From: Oxalobacteraceae bacterium OTU3CAMAD1
GTDB lineage: Bacteria; Pseudomonadota; Gammaproteobacteria; Burkholderiales; Burkholderiaceae_D
DNA length: 64,000 bases
Reading direction: 5' to 3'
Assembly: GCA_024123915.1 (NCBI GenBank)
Contig: CP099650.1
Coordinates: 6,448,001-6,512,000 of the forward strand
The notes under the pieces were generated by a model. It saw only the letters and a list, made by a program, of their open reading frames with translations. It searched no databases and was not told the DNA's origin. The position numbers were made by a program, and so were the translations under genes. Within the stretch, counting starts at the first letter, position 1, and every line of letters starts with the position of its first letter. Below, one piece after another: positions 42,429 to 51,357 of this stretch.

Positions 42429-43075
42429 GGACGCACTCTGGGGGTGGCCGTCAGAGGCTGCTGAGGCAAGGTCGTCAAATAGGTCTCGACGGATAAAGGA
42501 ATCAATGGCTGGTCCCTCCCTTTTTTGCGAACGCGTTCCTGTATGCGTAACTCACGTCTTCGAAGGTAGTCCAGCACATACTTACGTATCGCCTTTAGCG
42601 AAATATCGACAGCTGCGGCTAAGAGGTCATGGCGATGGCGACCAAGCTTGATGCCGTGCGCCTTCAGGATCTTGCGAAGTTCGTCGACAGGTAGAAACGA
42701 AAGCCAACTTTCCAGTGAGTTTTGTTCCAGGTTCTTTGCTTTGCGTACCTTGCGAATTGAACCGTCGTTACCGACAGTCCAAATGCCCACCTCGCTAAAC
42801 GAGTTCGCCGCGACCCCTTCCAAGTGACGCTCCGCGCAAACAACCGTCACCTGCTCAAAGAACCGCGTGTAGGACTTCAATTGGCCATCCAGGCGATTCA
42901 GCTTGTCCCGCTCGCTTTTAATCTCAAACGCGACAAGCTTGTTGCCGGCGACGACCAGGTCTGCTCGTCGCGTGAACTCGTCAACAAACATCTCCGGAAT
43001 AAAGGTCGAGTTCGCCCAGGTCGCGGTACCCGACATCGACGTGATTATGGCGTTCCTGATTTCTAACTCTGTCAT
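42389..43075 (-). CDS. sce7726-like PD-(D/E)XK nuclease-fold protein
   Basis: A 228-residue protein. The N-terminal 75 residues contain a restriction-endonuclease core: TRRADLVV (D39), LVAFEIKSERD (E51-x-K53) and GQLKSYTRFF (Q65-x3-Y69), the QxxxY extension of RecB/Cas4-like nucleases. The middle (about 110-180) is helical and basic, and the C-terminal ~40 residues are Pro/Ser-rich. I place it in the sce7726 family, which is often found beside beta-family proteins. The two genes are convergent and overlap by 40 bases here. Function is not established; defence is an inference. Confidence 0.72.
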   Translation of the reverse strand: MTELEIRNAIITSMSGTATWANSTFIPEMFVDEFTRRADLVVAGNKLVAFEIKSERDKLNRLDGQLKSYTRFFEQVTVVCAERHLEGVAANSFSEVGIWTVGNDGSIRKVRKAKNLEQNSLESWLSFLPVDELRKILKAHGIKLGRHRHDLLAAAVDISLKAIRKYVLDYLRRRELRIQERVRKKGRDQPLIPLSVETYLTTLPQQPLTATPRVRPQPSKSSASSSPA

Positions 43076-43198
43076 TGGCAGTACATTAATAGTTTGGCTG
43101 TTACCGGGAGCGCGCGAAATTCTACACCTTTGAACTCCATTGTGACATTTATATGGACCTGCCGGGACATCAAAAACGAATGCTGCGAAGAAGCGTGA

Positions 43199-43663
43199 TT
43201 AGTTATACACACCCGTCAGCACAATCAACTCCCCCACCTTCTCGAAATACGACGAGCGCGGCGCCATCGCCTTGGTCGTGGGATTGAACCAGACAAAATC
43301 GACCCATCCCGCGCCCTTGCTCTTTGCGATATCCAGCTCCTCGCGCACAAAGGCCTTGCCGTTGACGTCCTTGACATCGATCAACGCCTTGCCCACCAGC
43401 TTGGGCTTGTTCCCGTCGGCCAGCAGCACGCCGTTCATGTCCAGCACCACCACATACAGCTCGCCGCTGACGAACTGCCCCTCGGTCTTGTTGAACTCCG
43501 CCAGCGACTTCTCCGGGCCGTTCTGCTTCAGATAGGCGACGGCCTTCTTCACCATGTCCACCGCCTCGTCCTTGCTGGCCGCGAAAGCGGCCACCGGCGC
43601 CTGGCACACCAGCGCCAGCAACACCGGCGCGAGCCATCGCTTCATACTGATGCTCATATTCAT
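43199..43663 (-). CDS. Periplasmic single-Cache-domain protein, fourth paralogue
   Basis: A 154-residue exported protein: signal peptide to about residue 28 (VAAFAAS), Cache core GELYVVVLDMNGVLLADGNKPKLVGKALIDVKDVNGKAFVREELDIAKSKGAGWVDFVWFNP. Its ATG (43663) overlaps the RND permease stop (ATGA), so it is translated with the transporter. An AAGGAGACTGT site lies upstream. A secreted Cache protein fixed to an export operon suggests it binds the transported molecule in the periplasm. Confidence 0.78.
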   Translation of the reverse strand: MNMSISMKRWLAPVLLALVCQAPVAAFAASKDEAVDMVKKAVAYLKQNGPEKSLAEFNKTEGQFVSGELYVVVLDMNGVLLADGNKPKLVGKALIDVKDVNGKAFVREELDIAKSKGAGWVDFVWFNPTTKAMAPRSSYFEKVGELIVLTGVYN

Positions 43664-46092
43664 ACAGTCTCCTTCAAAGCGTGATTGTGAACGGCCGGCG
43701 CAATGTCCACGGACGCCTTCCGATTGGGGTTCAACAGGAAGTGCGCCAGCGCCGGCAGCAGGATCAGCGCGCCCAGCATATTCCAGATGAACATGAAGCC
43801 CAGCAGGATGCCCATATCGGCCTGGAATTTGATCGGCGAGAAAGCCCATGTCGCCACGGCGATGCCCAAGGTCACGCCGGTCAGCACGACCACTTTGCCG
43901 GTGAATAGAAGCGCCTTGTAGTAGGCCGCCGACAGGCTCGCGCCACGACGCAGCTCCACCATCATCACCGAAACCACATACAGCGCATAATCGACGCCGA
44001 TGCCGACACCGAGCGCGATCACCGGCAACGTCGCGACCTTGACGCCGATACCCAGTCCCACCATCAGCGCCTCGCACAGCACGGACGTCAGCATCAGCGG
44101 CAGCACCGCGCACACCACCGCGCGCCACGAGCGGAACGTCACGAACGCCAGCACGATGACGGCCGCATACACCCACAACAGCATCTGCGTATTGGCCTTC
44201 TTGACGACGATGTTGGTGGCCGCCTCGATGCCGGCGTTGCCGGCGGCCGACAGGAACTGTATATCCTTGCTGTTGTTGGCGGCGGCGAAGGCCTCGACCT
44301 CGCGCACCACCGCATCGAGCGTGTCAGCCTTGTGATCCTTCAGATAGACGTACACCGTCAGCAGGTCGCAATTCTGGTTGAGCAGCTCGCGCGGCGCGCG
44401 CGTGGTGATCGCGTTGAGCATGTCCTGGGAGCGTGGCAGGTCGAACCATTTCAGGCTGCCCTCGTTCATGCCCGCCGACGCACGCTTGCTCAAGGTCGCA
44501 TACGAATTGGTCGACTCGACGCCGGCCAGCTGCTGCAATTTCCACTCCAGCGCCTCGACCTGCACCAGCGTCGCATACGTGGCGCACTGGTACTGAGGCG
44601 TGCGCACCATGACCACGTAGTTGTCGCTGCTGGCGGCGTAGTTGGCGGCCATGAAGGCGCTGTCGCGGTTGTAGCGCGAATCGGCGCGCAGCTCGGGGGC
44701 GCCGGGATCGAGGTCGCCGATCTTCAGATGCGTGCTGACGACGCCACCGGCCACCGCCAGCACCACGCCGACACCGATGGCGATACCGGCCCAGCGGCGG
44801 CCGGTGAAGCGGTCGAGGAAGGCCCACAAGCGGTGCTTGCGCGGCGCGCCGGTGGCATCCGTGCCCTCCTCGTCGCGCAGGCTGCGCTGCGCGGCGGCGG
44901 CGCTGACGCCGGTGTACGACAGCAGCACCGGCAGCAGAATCAGATTGGTGAAGATCAGCATCGCAACGCCGACGCTGGCGGCGATCGCCAGGTCGTGGAT
45001 CACCGGGATGTCGATCACCATCAGCACGGCGAAGCCAACGGCATCGGCCAGCAGCGCCGTCAGCCCGGCCAGGAACAGCCGGCGGAACGTGTAGCGCGCC
45101 GCCACCAGCCGGTGGGCGCCGCGGCCGATGTCCTGCATGATGCCGTTCATTTTCTGCGCGCCGTGGCTCATGCCGATGGCGAACACCAGGAACGGCAGCA
45201 GCACCGAATACGGATCGAGATCGAAGCCAAGCAGCGGCAAGGCGCCCAGCAGCCACAAAGACGCCACCAGCGAACACGCCACCACCAGCAAGGTGCTGCG
45301 CACGCAGCGGGTGTACCACAGCAGCACGCCGGCGCAGATGGCCAGCGCGACGGCGAAGAACAGCAGCACCTGGCGCATGCCGTCGATCAAATCACCGACC
45401 ACCTTGGCGAAGCCCGTGATGTGGATGCGCACGCCCTGCGCCTCGTACTTGGCGCGCAGCTGTTCGAGCCGGTCCGACAGCGCCGCGTAGTCGATGCGCT
45501 GGGCGCCGCTGGTGTCGAGCAGCGGCACGACGATCACGCTGGATTTGAAGTCCGGCGCCACCAGCGCGCCGATCTCGCCGGAGCGCTCGATGTTGGCGCG
45601 CAGCTCGGCGAGCCGTGCGGGCGAGCCGTCGAAACCGTCCGGTATCACCGGCCCGCCGTCAAGACCCTCTTCCGTCACGCCGATCCAGCGCACCGACGGC
45701 ATCCAGATCGATTTCATGAACGAGCGGTCGACGCCGGGCACCAGGAACAGCTCGTCGCTGAGCTGGCGCAAGGTCTCCATGTAGCGCGCGCTGTAGATGG
45801 TGCCGTCGGGGCTGGCGACGGCCACGCGCAGGGTGTTGCCCAGTCCCGCCAGGTCAGCCTTGTGCGCCTGGTAGTTCTGCACGAACGGATGGCGCGCGGG
45901 GATCATGCGCTCGAAGCTGGGGTTGAGGCGCACGCCGAGCGCCTGCCAGCCCAGCAAGGCCGTCAGCAGCACGAACAAGATCAGCACGCCGACGCGGTGA
46001 TTGAACAGCAGCCGCTCGACTGCCGAGCCGGAGCGCGGGTCGAACTGGTCCAGTTGGGCGATCACCGGGTGATCGGGGGTCGGGGTATGCAT
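43660..46092 (-). CDS. MMPL/RND-superfamily transporter permease
   Basis: An 810-residue inner-membrane protein with about 12 helices in two repeats, each with a large periplasmic loop after the first helix. RFTGRRWAGIAIGVGVVLAVAGGVV opens the second half. ALGVGIGVDYALYVVSVMMVELRRG holds the conserved Gly/Asp helix motif of proton-driven RND permeases, and FAIGMSHGAQKMNGIMQDIGRG is the matching region of the first half. It has no periplasmic adaptor partner, as is usual for MMPL/HpnN-like transporters that move lipids or hydrophobic compounds. It lies four bases after the YCF48-like gene. Confidence 0.88.
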   Translation of the reverse strand: MHTPTPDHPVIAQLDQFDPRSGSAVERLLFNHRVGVLILFVLLTALLGWQALGVRLNPSFERMIPARHPFVQNYQAHKADLAGLGNTLRVAVASPDGTIYSARYMETLRQLSDELFLVPGVDRSFMKSIWMPSVRWIGVTEEGLDGGPVIPDGFDGSPARLAELRANIERSGEIGALVAPDFKSSVIVVPLLDTSGAQRIDYAALSDRLEQLRAKYEAQGVRIHITGFAKVVGDLIDGMRQVLLFFAVALAICAGVLLWYTRCVRSTLLVVACSLVASLWLLGALPLLGFDLDPYSVLLPFLVFAIGMSHGAQKMNGIMQDIGRGAHRLVAARYTFRRLFLAGLTALLADAVGFAVLMVIDIPVIHDLAIAASVGVAMLIFTNLILLPVLLSYTGVSAAAAQRSLRDEEGTDATGAPRKHRLWAFLDRFTGRRWAGIAIGVGVVLAVAGGVVSTHLKIGDLDPGAPELRADSRYNRDSAFMAANYAASSDNYVVMVRTPQYQCATYATLVQVEALEWKLQQLAGVESTNSYATLSKRASAGMNEGSLKWFDLPRSQDMLNAITTRAPRELLNQNCDLLTVYVYLKDHKADTLDAVVREVEAFAAANNSKDIQFLSAAGNAGIEAATNIVVKKANTQMLLWVYAAVIVLAFVTFRSWRAVVCAVLPLMLTSVLCEALMVGLGIGVKVATLPVIALGVGIGVDYALYVVSVMMVELRRGASLSAAYYKALLFTGKVVVLTGVTLGIAVATWAFSPIKFQADMGILLGFMFIWNMLGALILLPALAHFLLNPNRKASVDIAPAVHNHALKETV

Positions 46093-46096
46093 GGGA

Positions 46097-47173
46097 TTAC
46101 GGTCCTTCGAGAGGGTTCAGGGCGATGCGGGTGACGCCGCGCACGCCGGAGACGATGACATTGCCGTCGCCGGCCTGCGCCACACCGGTCAGCGGCGTGG
46201 CCGGTCCGCCGCGCATCGGCGCGAAGCGCTTGCCGCCGTCGCCGCTGCGGAACAGGTGGCCCGTTTCATCGGTCAGCAGCAGGCTGCCGTCCTTGAGTCG
46301 GGTGCCGGCCGTGAGCGAGTGTTCGGTGCCGATCCCGCTTTTCTGCCAGGCGCCGCCGTCGGACCAGTAGACGTTGCCGCGCATGCCGAACAACACCGCG
46401 TGCGCACCGGCGGCCAGCGCGCCGAAATAAGTGCCGGCGTAAGGCGTGGCGGAGGTGGCAAACGTACGCCCGCCGTCTGTTGACAGGAACACCGCGCCCT
46501 GCTCGCCGGCGATGACGCAGCGCGCGCCGTCGATGGCGACCGCATACAGATGCTTGCCCTGCGGGTTGTCGAGGCGATCGAGCGCGGCCTGCCAGGTGGC
46601 GCCGCCGTCATCGGTGGCGAACAACAGGCCGAACGCGCCCACCAGCAGTCCGTGGCGCTGGTCGAAGAAGTTGATGTCCAGGAAGGGCTTGCTCGGACCT
46701 TCGGCATGCAGCCGTTCGGCGTCGGCCAGCAGACGGGCCGCATCGGCGCCCGGCGCCACGCGACCCGCCTTGACGGCAGCCAGCACCAGCGCGGCGGCGG
46801 CCTTGCCATCGAGCTGCTTGCGCCAGGTCTGTCCGCCGTCGCTGGTGCGCAGCAACACGCCGCTGTGCCCCACCGCCCAGCCGTCGCGCGGCGTGGTGAA
46901 GCGCGCGCCGACCAAGGACACACTCACCGGCACCTCCGACTGGCGCCAGCTGACACCGGCATCATCCGAGTACACGACGATACCGCGCTCGCCCAGGGCA
47001 ATCAGGCGCGGCCCGGCCTGGGCGATGCCCAACATGACCGACGTGGCGGCCTTGGCGGTGCGCGTGGCGGGCCGCTCCAGCACGTCCGGCTCGGCGCGCG
47101 CCGGCGCCGCCATCAAGGTGGCGGCCGCGCCGAGGACGGCCAGCGCGGCTTGCCCTTTAAGAATGTTCTTCAT
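46097..47173 (-). CDS. YCF48/BNR-repeat beta-propeller protein, exported
   Basis: A 358-residue protein with signal peptide 1-27 (ending in APARA) and repeated beta-propeller blades of the YCF48 type: YSDDAGVSWRQSEVPV, RTSDGGQTWRKQLDG, ATDDGGATWQAALDR and LSTDGGRTFATSATP, plus RSGDGGKRFAPM. The DGGxTW Asp-box recurs five or six times. Such proteins often accompany DUF1302/DUF1329/RND operons, where they are thought to help assemble or link envelope parts. It lies 24 bases after the DUF1329 gene. Confidence 0.85.
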   Translation of the reverse strand: MKNILKGQAALAVLGAAATLMAAPARAEPDVLERPATRTAKAATSVMLGIAQAGPRLIALGERGIVVYSDDAGVSWRQSEVPVSVSLVGARFTTPRDGWAVGHSGVLLRTSDGGQTWRKQLDGKAAAALVLAAVKAGRVAPGADAARLLADAERLHAEGPSKPFLDINFFDQRHGLLVGAFGLLFATDDGGATWQAALDRLDNPQGKHLYAVAIDGARCVIAGEQGAVFLSTDGGRTFATSATPYAGTYFGALAAGAHAVLFGMRGNVYWSDGGAWQKSGIGTEHSLTAGTRLKDGSLLLTDETGHLFRSGDGGKRFAPMRGGPATPLTGVAQAGDGNVIVSGVRGVTRIALNPLEGP

Positions 47174-47197
47174 GCGTGCTCCCCTGATCGCGGCCGC

Positions 47198-48556
47198 TTA
47201 GCGGCTGCCCTTGGCGGCCAGGTTCTCCGGCGTGAAGTAACTGTCGTTCCAGCGCGGCACCTGCTTGTACTGGTAGGCCTTCTCGCCGGGGAAATTGGCG
47301 AACACGTAGGTGTTGGCTAGCAGGTTGTACAGCCCGAAGCTCTGCGACACGGAGCCCGGCACATCCGGCATGGCCATCGGCAGGGTGTAGCCGACGCGCC
47401 AGATCTGGCCCTGGCCATCCCACATGTCCGACAGCACCATGTTGTAGGTGTCCTCGTCAAGGTAGAAGCGGCGTTTGGGCACGGCGTGGCGCTTGCCCGG
47501 CGCAACGGTCGCTTCCACTTCCCACACGCGGTGCAGCTCCCAGCGCACATGGTCCGGATTCACGTGCTGTGGCCCCAGCAGGTCGGCCGGCTTGGCCAGC
47601 CAGGTACGGTTGCTGTTGTACGGCACATACAATTCCTTCTTGCCGATGATTTTGTAGTCGTAGCGATCGAGGCTGCCGGAAAAGCCGAACGCCTCGTCGA
47701 AGTAGAACGCGCCCGAGGCGACGCTGTCGGGCGTGTCGTAGCCGAGGGTCGGCGCCTTGCGGGTGCGGCGCTGGCCGACCAGGTACTGCCAGGCCTGGCG
47801 GCCTTTGCCGGAGTCGACCGAGTCGCGCAGCAGGATCGATTCGCCGGCCTTGAACGGTGGCCCGTAGGTGACCAGCATCAGGTTGTTGTAGTCGCCTTTG
47901 AAGCTCTCCAGCGAACCATCCTTGAACCAGTACGGCGACTGCACTTCGCTCAGGCCGTCCGAGGCCATCGTCAGCTTGCCATCCGACGTGGTGACGAACA
48001 GGCGGAACAGCATCGAGCTGGCCTGGCCGCGCCACGCCAGCAACTGGTTCCACATCATCTCGTGGCCGGTCTTGGCGATCGGGAACGGTACGCCGCCGTA
48101 GCAGCCTTCGAGCGAATTGCCGCCATCGGCGGTCTTGCAGCGCGTGGCGTTCTTCATCGTGTTGTCGTAGGCCCATTGCGGCAGCGCGGCGGTGCGGTGG
48201 CTCGGGTAGACGTCGATGCGGTAGGTCGGGTACTTCTTCATCAGCGCCTTGACGCCCTCGGTCAGCTTGTCGGCGTGCTGGTCCATGTTCTTGGCGCTGA
48301 TCGACAGCAGCGGCTTTTCGCCGGCGAACGGGTCCGGACGCGGGTCGCCGTCCTTGTAGCCTGCCGGCACCTTGGTGGCGCCGCCGTCCCATGCCGGAAT
48401 GGTCCCGGCCTTGTTGCCGGCCTTTTCGGCGCCCATCGGCGTCAATTCGCCCTTGAGTTTGGCGGCCTCGTCGGCTGTCACCGCTGCTGGCGCCGTCTGG
48501 GCCAGGCCGAGCATCAGGGAAGCGAGCGCGGCCCGCTGGAAGGTAGTGGTGGTCAT
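47198..48556 (-). CDS. DUF1329 family exported protein
   Basis: A 452-residue protein: signal peptide 1-25 (QTAPAAVTADEA), then the DUF1329 pattern LKGELTPMGAEKAGNKAGTIPAWDGG, DPFAGEKPLLSISAKNMDQHADKLTEG, QRRTRKAPTLGYDTPD and RRFYLDEDTYNMVLSDMWDGQGQIWRVG. The beta-rich body resembles LolA/LolB-like lipid carriers, so a periplasmic shuttle for a hydrophobic molecule is plausible. The start at 48556 is 17 bases after the DUF1302 stop. Always found with DUF1302 proteins in my experience of such operons. Confidence 0.87.
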   Translation of the reverse strand: MTTTTFQRAALASLMLGLAQTAPAAVTADEAAKLKGELTPMGAEKAGNKAGTIPAWDGGATKVPAGYKDGDPRPDPFAGEKPLLSISAKNMDQHADKLTEGVKALMKKYPTYRIDVYPSHRTAALPQWAYDNTMKNATRCKTADGGNSLEGCYGGVPFPIAKTGHEMMWNQLLAWRGQASSMLFRLFVTTSDGKLTMASDGLSEVQSPYWFKDGSLESFKGDYNNLMLVTYGPPFKAGESILLRDSVDSGKGRQAWQYLVGQRRTRKAPTLGYDTPDSVASGAFYFDEAFGFSGSLDRYDYKIIGKKELYVPYNSNRTWLAKPADLLGPQHVNPDHVRWELHRVWEVEATVAPGKRHAVPKRRFYLDEDTYNMVLSDMWDGQGQIWRVGYTLPMAMPDVPGSVSQSFGLYNLLANTYVFANFPGEKAYQYKQVPRWNDSYFTPENLAAKGSR

Positions 48557-48573
48557 GTGTGTCCCCTGCGAAA

Positions 48574-50268
48574 TTAGAATGTGCTCTGCAGCGAGAACGC
48601 GATGAAGCTGCGGTCCTTGCTGGTCTGCTGGTACTGCAAAATGGTCAGCTGCGGCGGCACGTTCGGCTTGATGAAGGTGCCCTGGGCGCCGAAGAAGTGC
48701 ACCAGGTTCAGGCCGAACTTGAATTGCTTGCGGTAGTCGAAGGTGGCGCCGACGCTGACGTCGCCGCCGTGCTCGGCGCCGCCGGCAAAGCGCAGGCCGG
48801 TCGACGAGCGTCCGCTGAGCGCGTAGCCGACGCCGACCGGCACGCTTAAGTCGATGCCAGGCAAGACCTGGTAGTACTCGGGCGTGAACAGCAGGCGCAG
48901 GCCGCTGGCGTCGCGCGTGCTGTTCGGATCGAGCGCGCCCGGATTGGCAGTCACACTCAGGCGGCGGTTCCAGGCCAGCTCGCCGAGCACGGAGCCGCCG
49001 TCCCACAGGCCGCTGCCGTTGAGCACATAGATCGCCGACAGGTTGGCGTGCGCCGTGTTGCCGACCGCGTAGGCGGCCGAGTCGCGGTTGTTACCAGCGC
49101 CGAAGGCCACCACCGGATCGCTGACCAATGGCGCGTCGCGCCGCGTCGACAGCTCCAGCGCGACGTTGGCGCCGGCGATGGTGGTGCTGACGCTGGCGCC
49201 GAAGGCCTTGATGTCCTCGCCGTAGACCTGGCGGTAGGTGCCCACCGACGGCAGCGCGGGCACGGCGGCCGGCGTCAGGTACAGATTGAAATCCTTGTCG
49301 TGATAGCGGATCAGGTACAGGCCGAACTCGGCGATCTCGCTCTCCGGACGGAAGCGCAATTGCAAGCCTCCCTGCCCGCTGTTCTTAGGCTTGATGTCCT
49401 CGATACGGTTGAAATAGACATGCGCGTCCGAGCCCGGCGCGTAGAAGCGCTCCGCGCCCGTGCCGACGTAATCGGCGAACGAGAAATAGCTGCCCGAGGC
49501 GGGAATGCGGTTGCCGCGCCACTCGAACTGGTAGTAGCCGCCCAAGGTGACATTGGGCATGAGCTGTAGCTGTCCCGACACCTGCGTGACCGGCATCAGC
49601 AATTCCTTGAACTGGGTGCCGGGCACGGATACCAGCTTGATCACGTCCACCGGTGCCTGGCCGGCGGAGATGCCGTTGTCGCCGAAGAACAGCGTCTCGC
49701 CGTACAGCACGGTGTGGCGACCCAGGCGCACGCTGGCGGGCATGTCGCCGATCGGGAAGCGGCTGTAAACGAAGGCGTCGAGCAGCTCAGCCTTCTCGCC
49801 GTGCAGTTTTTTCGTGGCCGACGTGAACTGGTCGCTGGCGACGCTGAGCTGGCTGGCCGTGCCCGGGGAACCATGGTCGTTGGCGCGGTTGTAGACGCTG
49901 TCGTACCAGGCGGCGCCGGAAATGCGCAGGCCCGATTCCTTGTAGCTGAGGTCGAGTTCGGACAGGAGGTCGACGCGATTGTTGATCATGCCGCGCGAGA
50001 AGTTGCGGTCGCCGTCGTCGGTGTTGGCGTCAACCACCAGACCGGGCGACATTTTTTTCAGACGGAAGGCGTTGCTGTACTTGACGGTGTTGTCCCAGCG
50101 GCCCTTGACGTCGGGGTTGCCGGTGTCGAGTTCGATGGCGCCGGCGGCGGGCATCGCACCCAGTTGCACGAAGATGGCTACTGCGGTGGCGGTGGCGACG
50201 TTCAGGCGCCGCCGCCCGGCAGGTGCGTGAGCCGGCCGGCCCCGCCCCTGGGTTCCCTTGGTTGTCAT
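48574..50268 (-). CDS. DUF1302 family outer-membrane beta-barrel protein
   Basis: A 564-residue protein with a long basic N-terminus and signal segment (about 22-44, ending in PAAGAIE), then a barrel-like pattern of alternating strands beginning DTGNPDVKGRWDNTVKYSNAFRLKK and ending with Phe (FIAFSLQSTF), as for outer-membrane barrels. FSRGMINNRVDLLSELDLSYKESGLRISGAAWYDSVYN and GLQLRFRPESEIAEFGLYLIRYHDKD are DUF1302 hallmarks. It is first in the five-gene transport operon, with three GntR-type boxes 77-128 bases upstream of its start. Confidence 0.87.
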   Translation of the reverse strand: MTTKGTQGRGRPAHAPAGRRRLNVATATAVAIFVQLGAMPAAGAIELDTGNPDVKGRWDNTVKYSNAFRLKKMSPGLVVDANTDDGDRNFSRGMINNRVDLLSELDLSYKESGLRISGAAWYDSVYNRANDHGSPGTASQLSVASDQFTSATKKLHGEKAELLDAFVYSRFPIGDMPASVRLGRHTVLYGETLFFGDNGISAGQAPVDVIKLVSVPGTQFKELLMPVTQVSGQLQLMPNVTLGGYYQFEWRGNRIPASGSYFSFADYVGTGAERFYAPGSDAHVYFNRIEDIKPKNSGQGGLQLRFRPESEIAEFGLYLIRYHDKDFNLYLTPAAVPALPSVGTYRQVYGEDIKAFGASVSTTIAGANVALELSTRRDAPLVSDPVVAFGAGNNRDSAAYAVGNTAHANLSAIYVLNGSGLWDGGSVLGELAWNRRLSVTANPGALDPNSTRDASGLRLLFTPEYYQVLPGIDLSVPVGVGYALSGRSSTGLRFAGGAEHGGDVSVGATFDYRKQFKFGLNLVHFFGAQGTFIKPNVPPQLTILQYQQTSKDRSFIAFSLQSTF

Positions 50269-50344
50269 GCTGGTCTCCTTGAAGCGGCTGTGCGCCGCGT
50301 ATCTCGTTATTTTTTAGCCGGTCAGCAAGCGCCGCCTGCGAATT

Positions 50345-50396
50345 CATTATGCATCAAATATTTTTTTATGCATAGTTTATTATTTTATGCATTTAT
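50345..50396. promoter_or_regulatory. Three ATGCAT boxes at exact 19-bp spacing upstream of the transport operon
   Basis: CATTATGCATCAAA (50345-50358), TTTTATGCATAGTT (50364-50377) and TTTTATGCATTTAT (50383-50396) each match 11 of 14 positions of the palindrome at 39100-39113. Their centres are 19 bp apart, as for the pair at 34424-34456. The rest of the 354-base gap (50397-50622) holds nothing I recognise. Confidence 0.7.
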
Positions 50397-50622
50397 AGAG
50401 GATTGGGCGCGACGCGACAATGCCCAAGACGCAGGGAAGGGGTAAACGTAGGGAGGCGATGCGAGGAACAGCTTGGACAGATCGGCGGTAGATCCCGCCG
50501 ATCCGTCAACTACTTAATTCTGGTGGACTATGGGCGATGCTTTGCCCCCCGCTGCTTTTCACCCAGGCTGTCAGCGTGTAGGTCCCGTTCGGCAGCCCAG
50601 TCAAATCCTGATAGCGGTCAGT

Positions 50623-51252
50623 TTAATACCGTGCGAACGCGGCGGAGAACGCCTGCGCGGCGCCGGCCACGCGCACCGCGCCCACGTCGAAGGTGCAATG
50701 GCGCAGCGCGGGAGGCGGCGCCAGCTCCGCCGTGGCCAGCGCCAGTTCGGCCCGCAACGCGCTCAGCATGCCGTCCAACATCACCGCAGGCATGTCGAGC
50801 GCGGCGTTGTCGGTGTGGCCGGCGTCGAGCACGCTGGGCGCGAAGGCCATCGAGCGTGCGCCATGGCGGATCGCTTCGCGCATGGCGACGCGGGTGGCCT
50901 GGCGCAGCCGTTCCGCATCGAGCGTGGCCGGATCGCCCAGCCCGATCACCAGCACGGCGCGCGGGATCATGGCGGGCGGGGGCGACGAGATCAACATGGT
51001 TTCCATCGGCTGCGCGCGGAAGGCGCCGGCCGCGCGCATGCGGGTCAAATGGCCGCCCAGCGCCTCGTCCAATCCCAGCAACCCGCCGGCGATGGGCGCG
51101 TCGCCAACTTCGTGCTCGAACATGCAAGCGACGCTAAAGTCGACGTCGGCATAGGCCGGGCCCCAGGCGACCACGTCGAAGACGACACCGTCGGCGGTGC
51201 CGATCGGCATGCGTACGGGAGTGGAAGCTGCGGCGTGGTCGGTGGCGGTCAT
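50623..51252 (-). CDS. Isolated M17 leucyl aminopeptidase N-terminal domain protein
   Basis: A 209-residue protein that resembles only the N-terminal macro-like domain of cytosol (M17) aminopeptidases: FDVVAWGPAYADVDFSVACMFEHEV, LGLDEALGGHLTRMRAAGAFRAQPMETMLISSPPPAMIPRAVLVIGLGDPATLDAERLRQATRVAMREAIRHG and SVLDAGHTDNAALDMPAVMLDGMLSALR. The catalytic dimetal domain is absent and no open frame for it follows. The frame is intact, so it is a stand-alone gene rather than a fresh truncation. Function unknown; nucleotide-derivative binding is possible from the fold. Confidence 0.7.
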   Translation of the reverse strand: MTATDHAAASTPVRMPIGTADGVVFDVVAWGPAYADVDFSVACMFEHEVGDAPIAGGLLGLDEALGGHLTRMRAAGAFRAQPMETMLISSPPPAMIPRAVLVIGLGDPATLDAERLRQATRVAMREAIRHGARSMAFAPSVLDAGHTDNAALDMPAVMLDGMLSALRAELALATAELAPPPALRHCTFDVGAVRVAGAAQAFSAAFARY

Positions 51253-51357
51253 GACTGGGTCCTCGATATCGGCGAAAGGCCGATCTTACCGCCGCGAGGC
51301 GCGCACCGACCCCGCCAAAAGGCAGGGAGAAGGAAAAAGCTTACGGGCGCCGACGAC

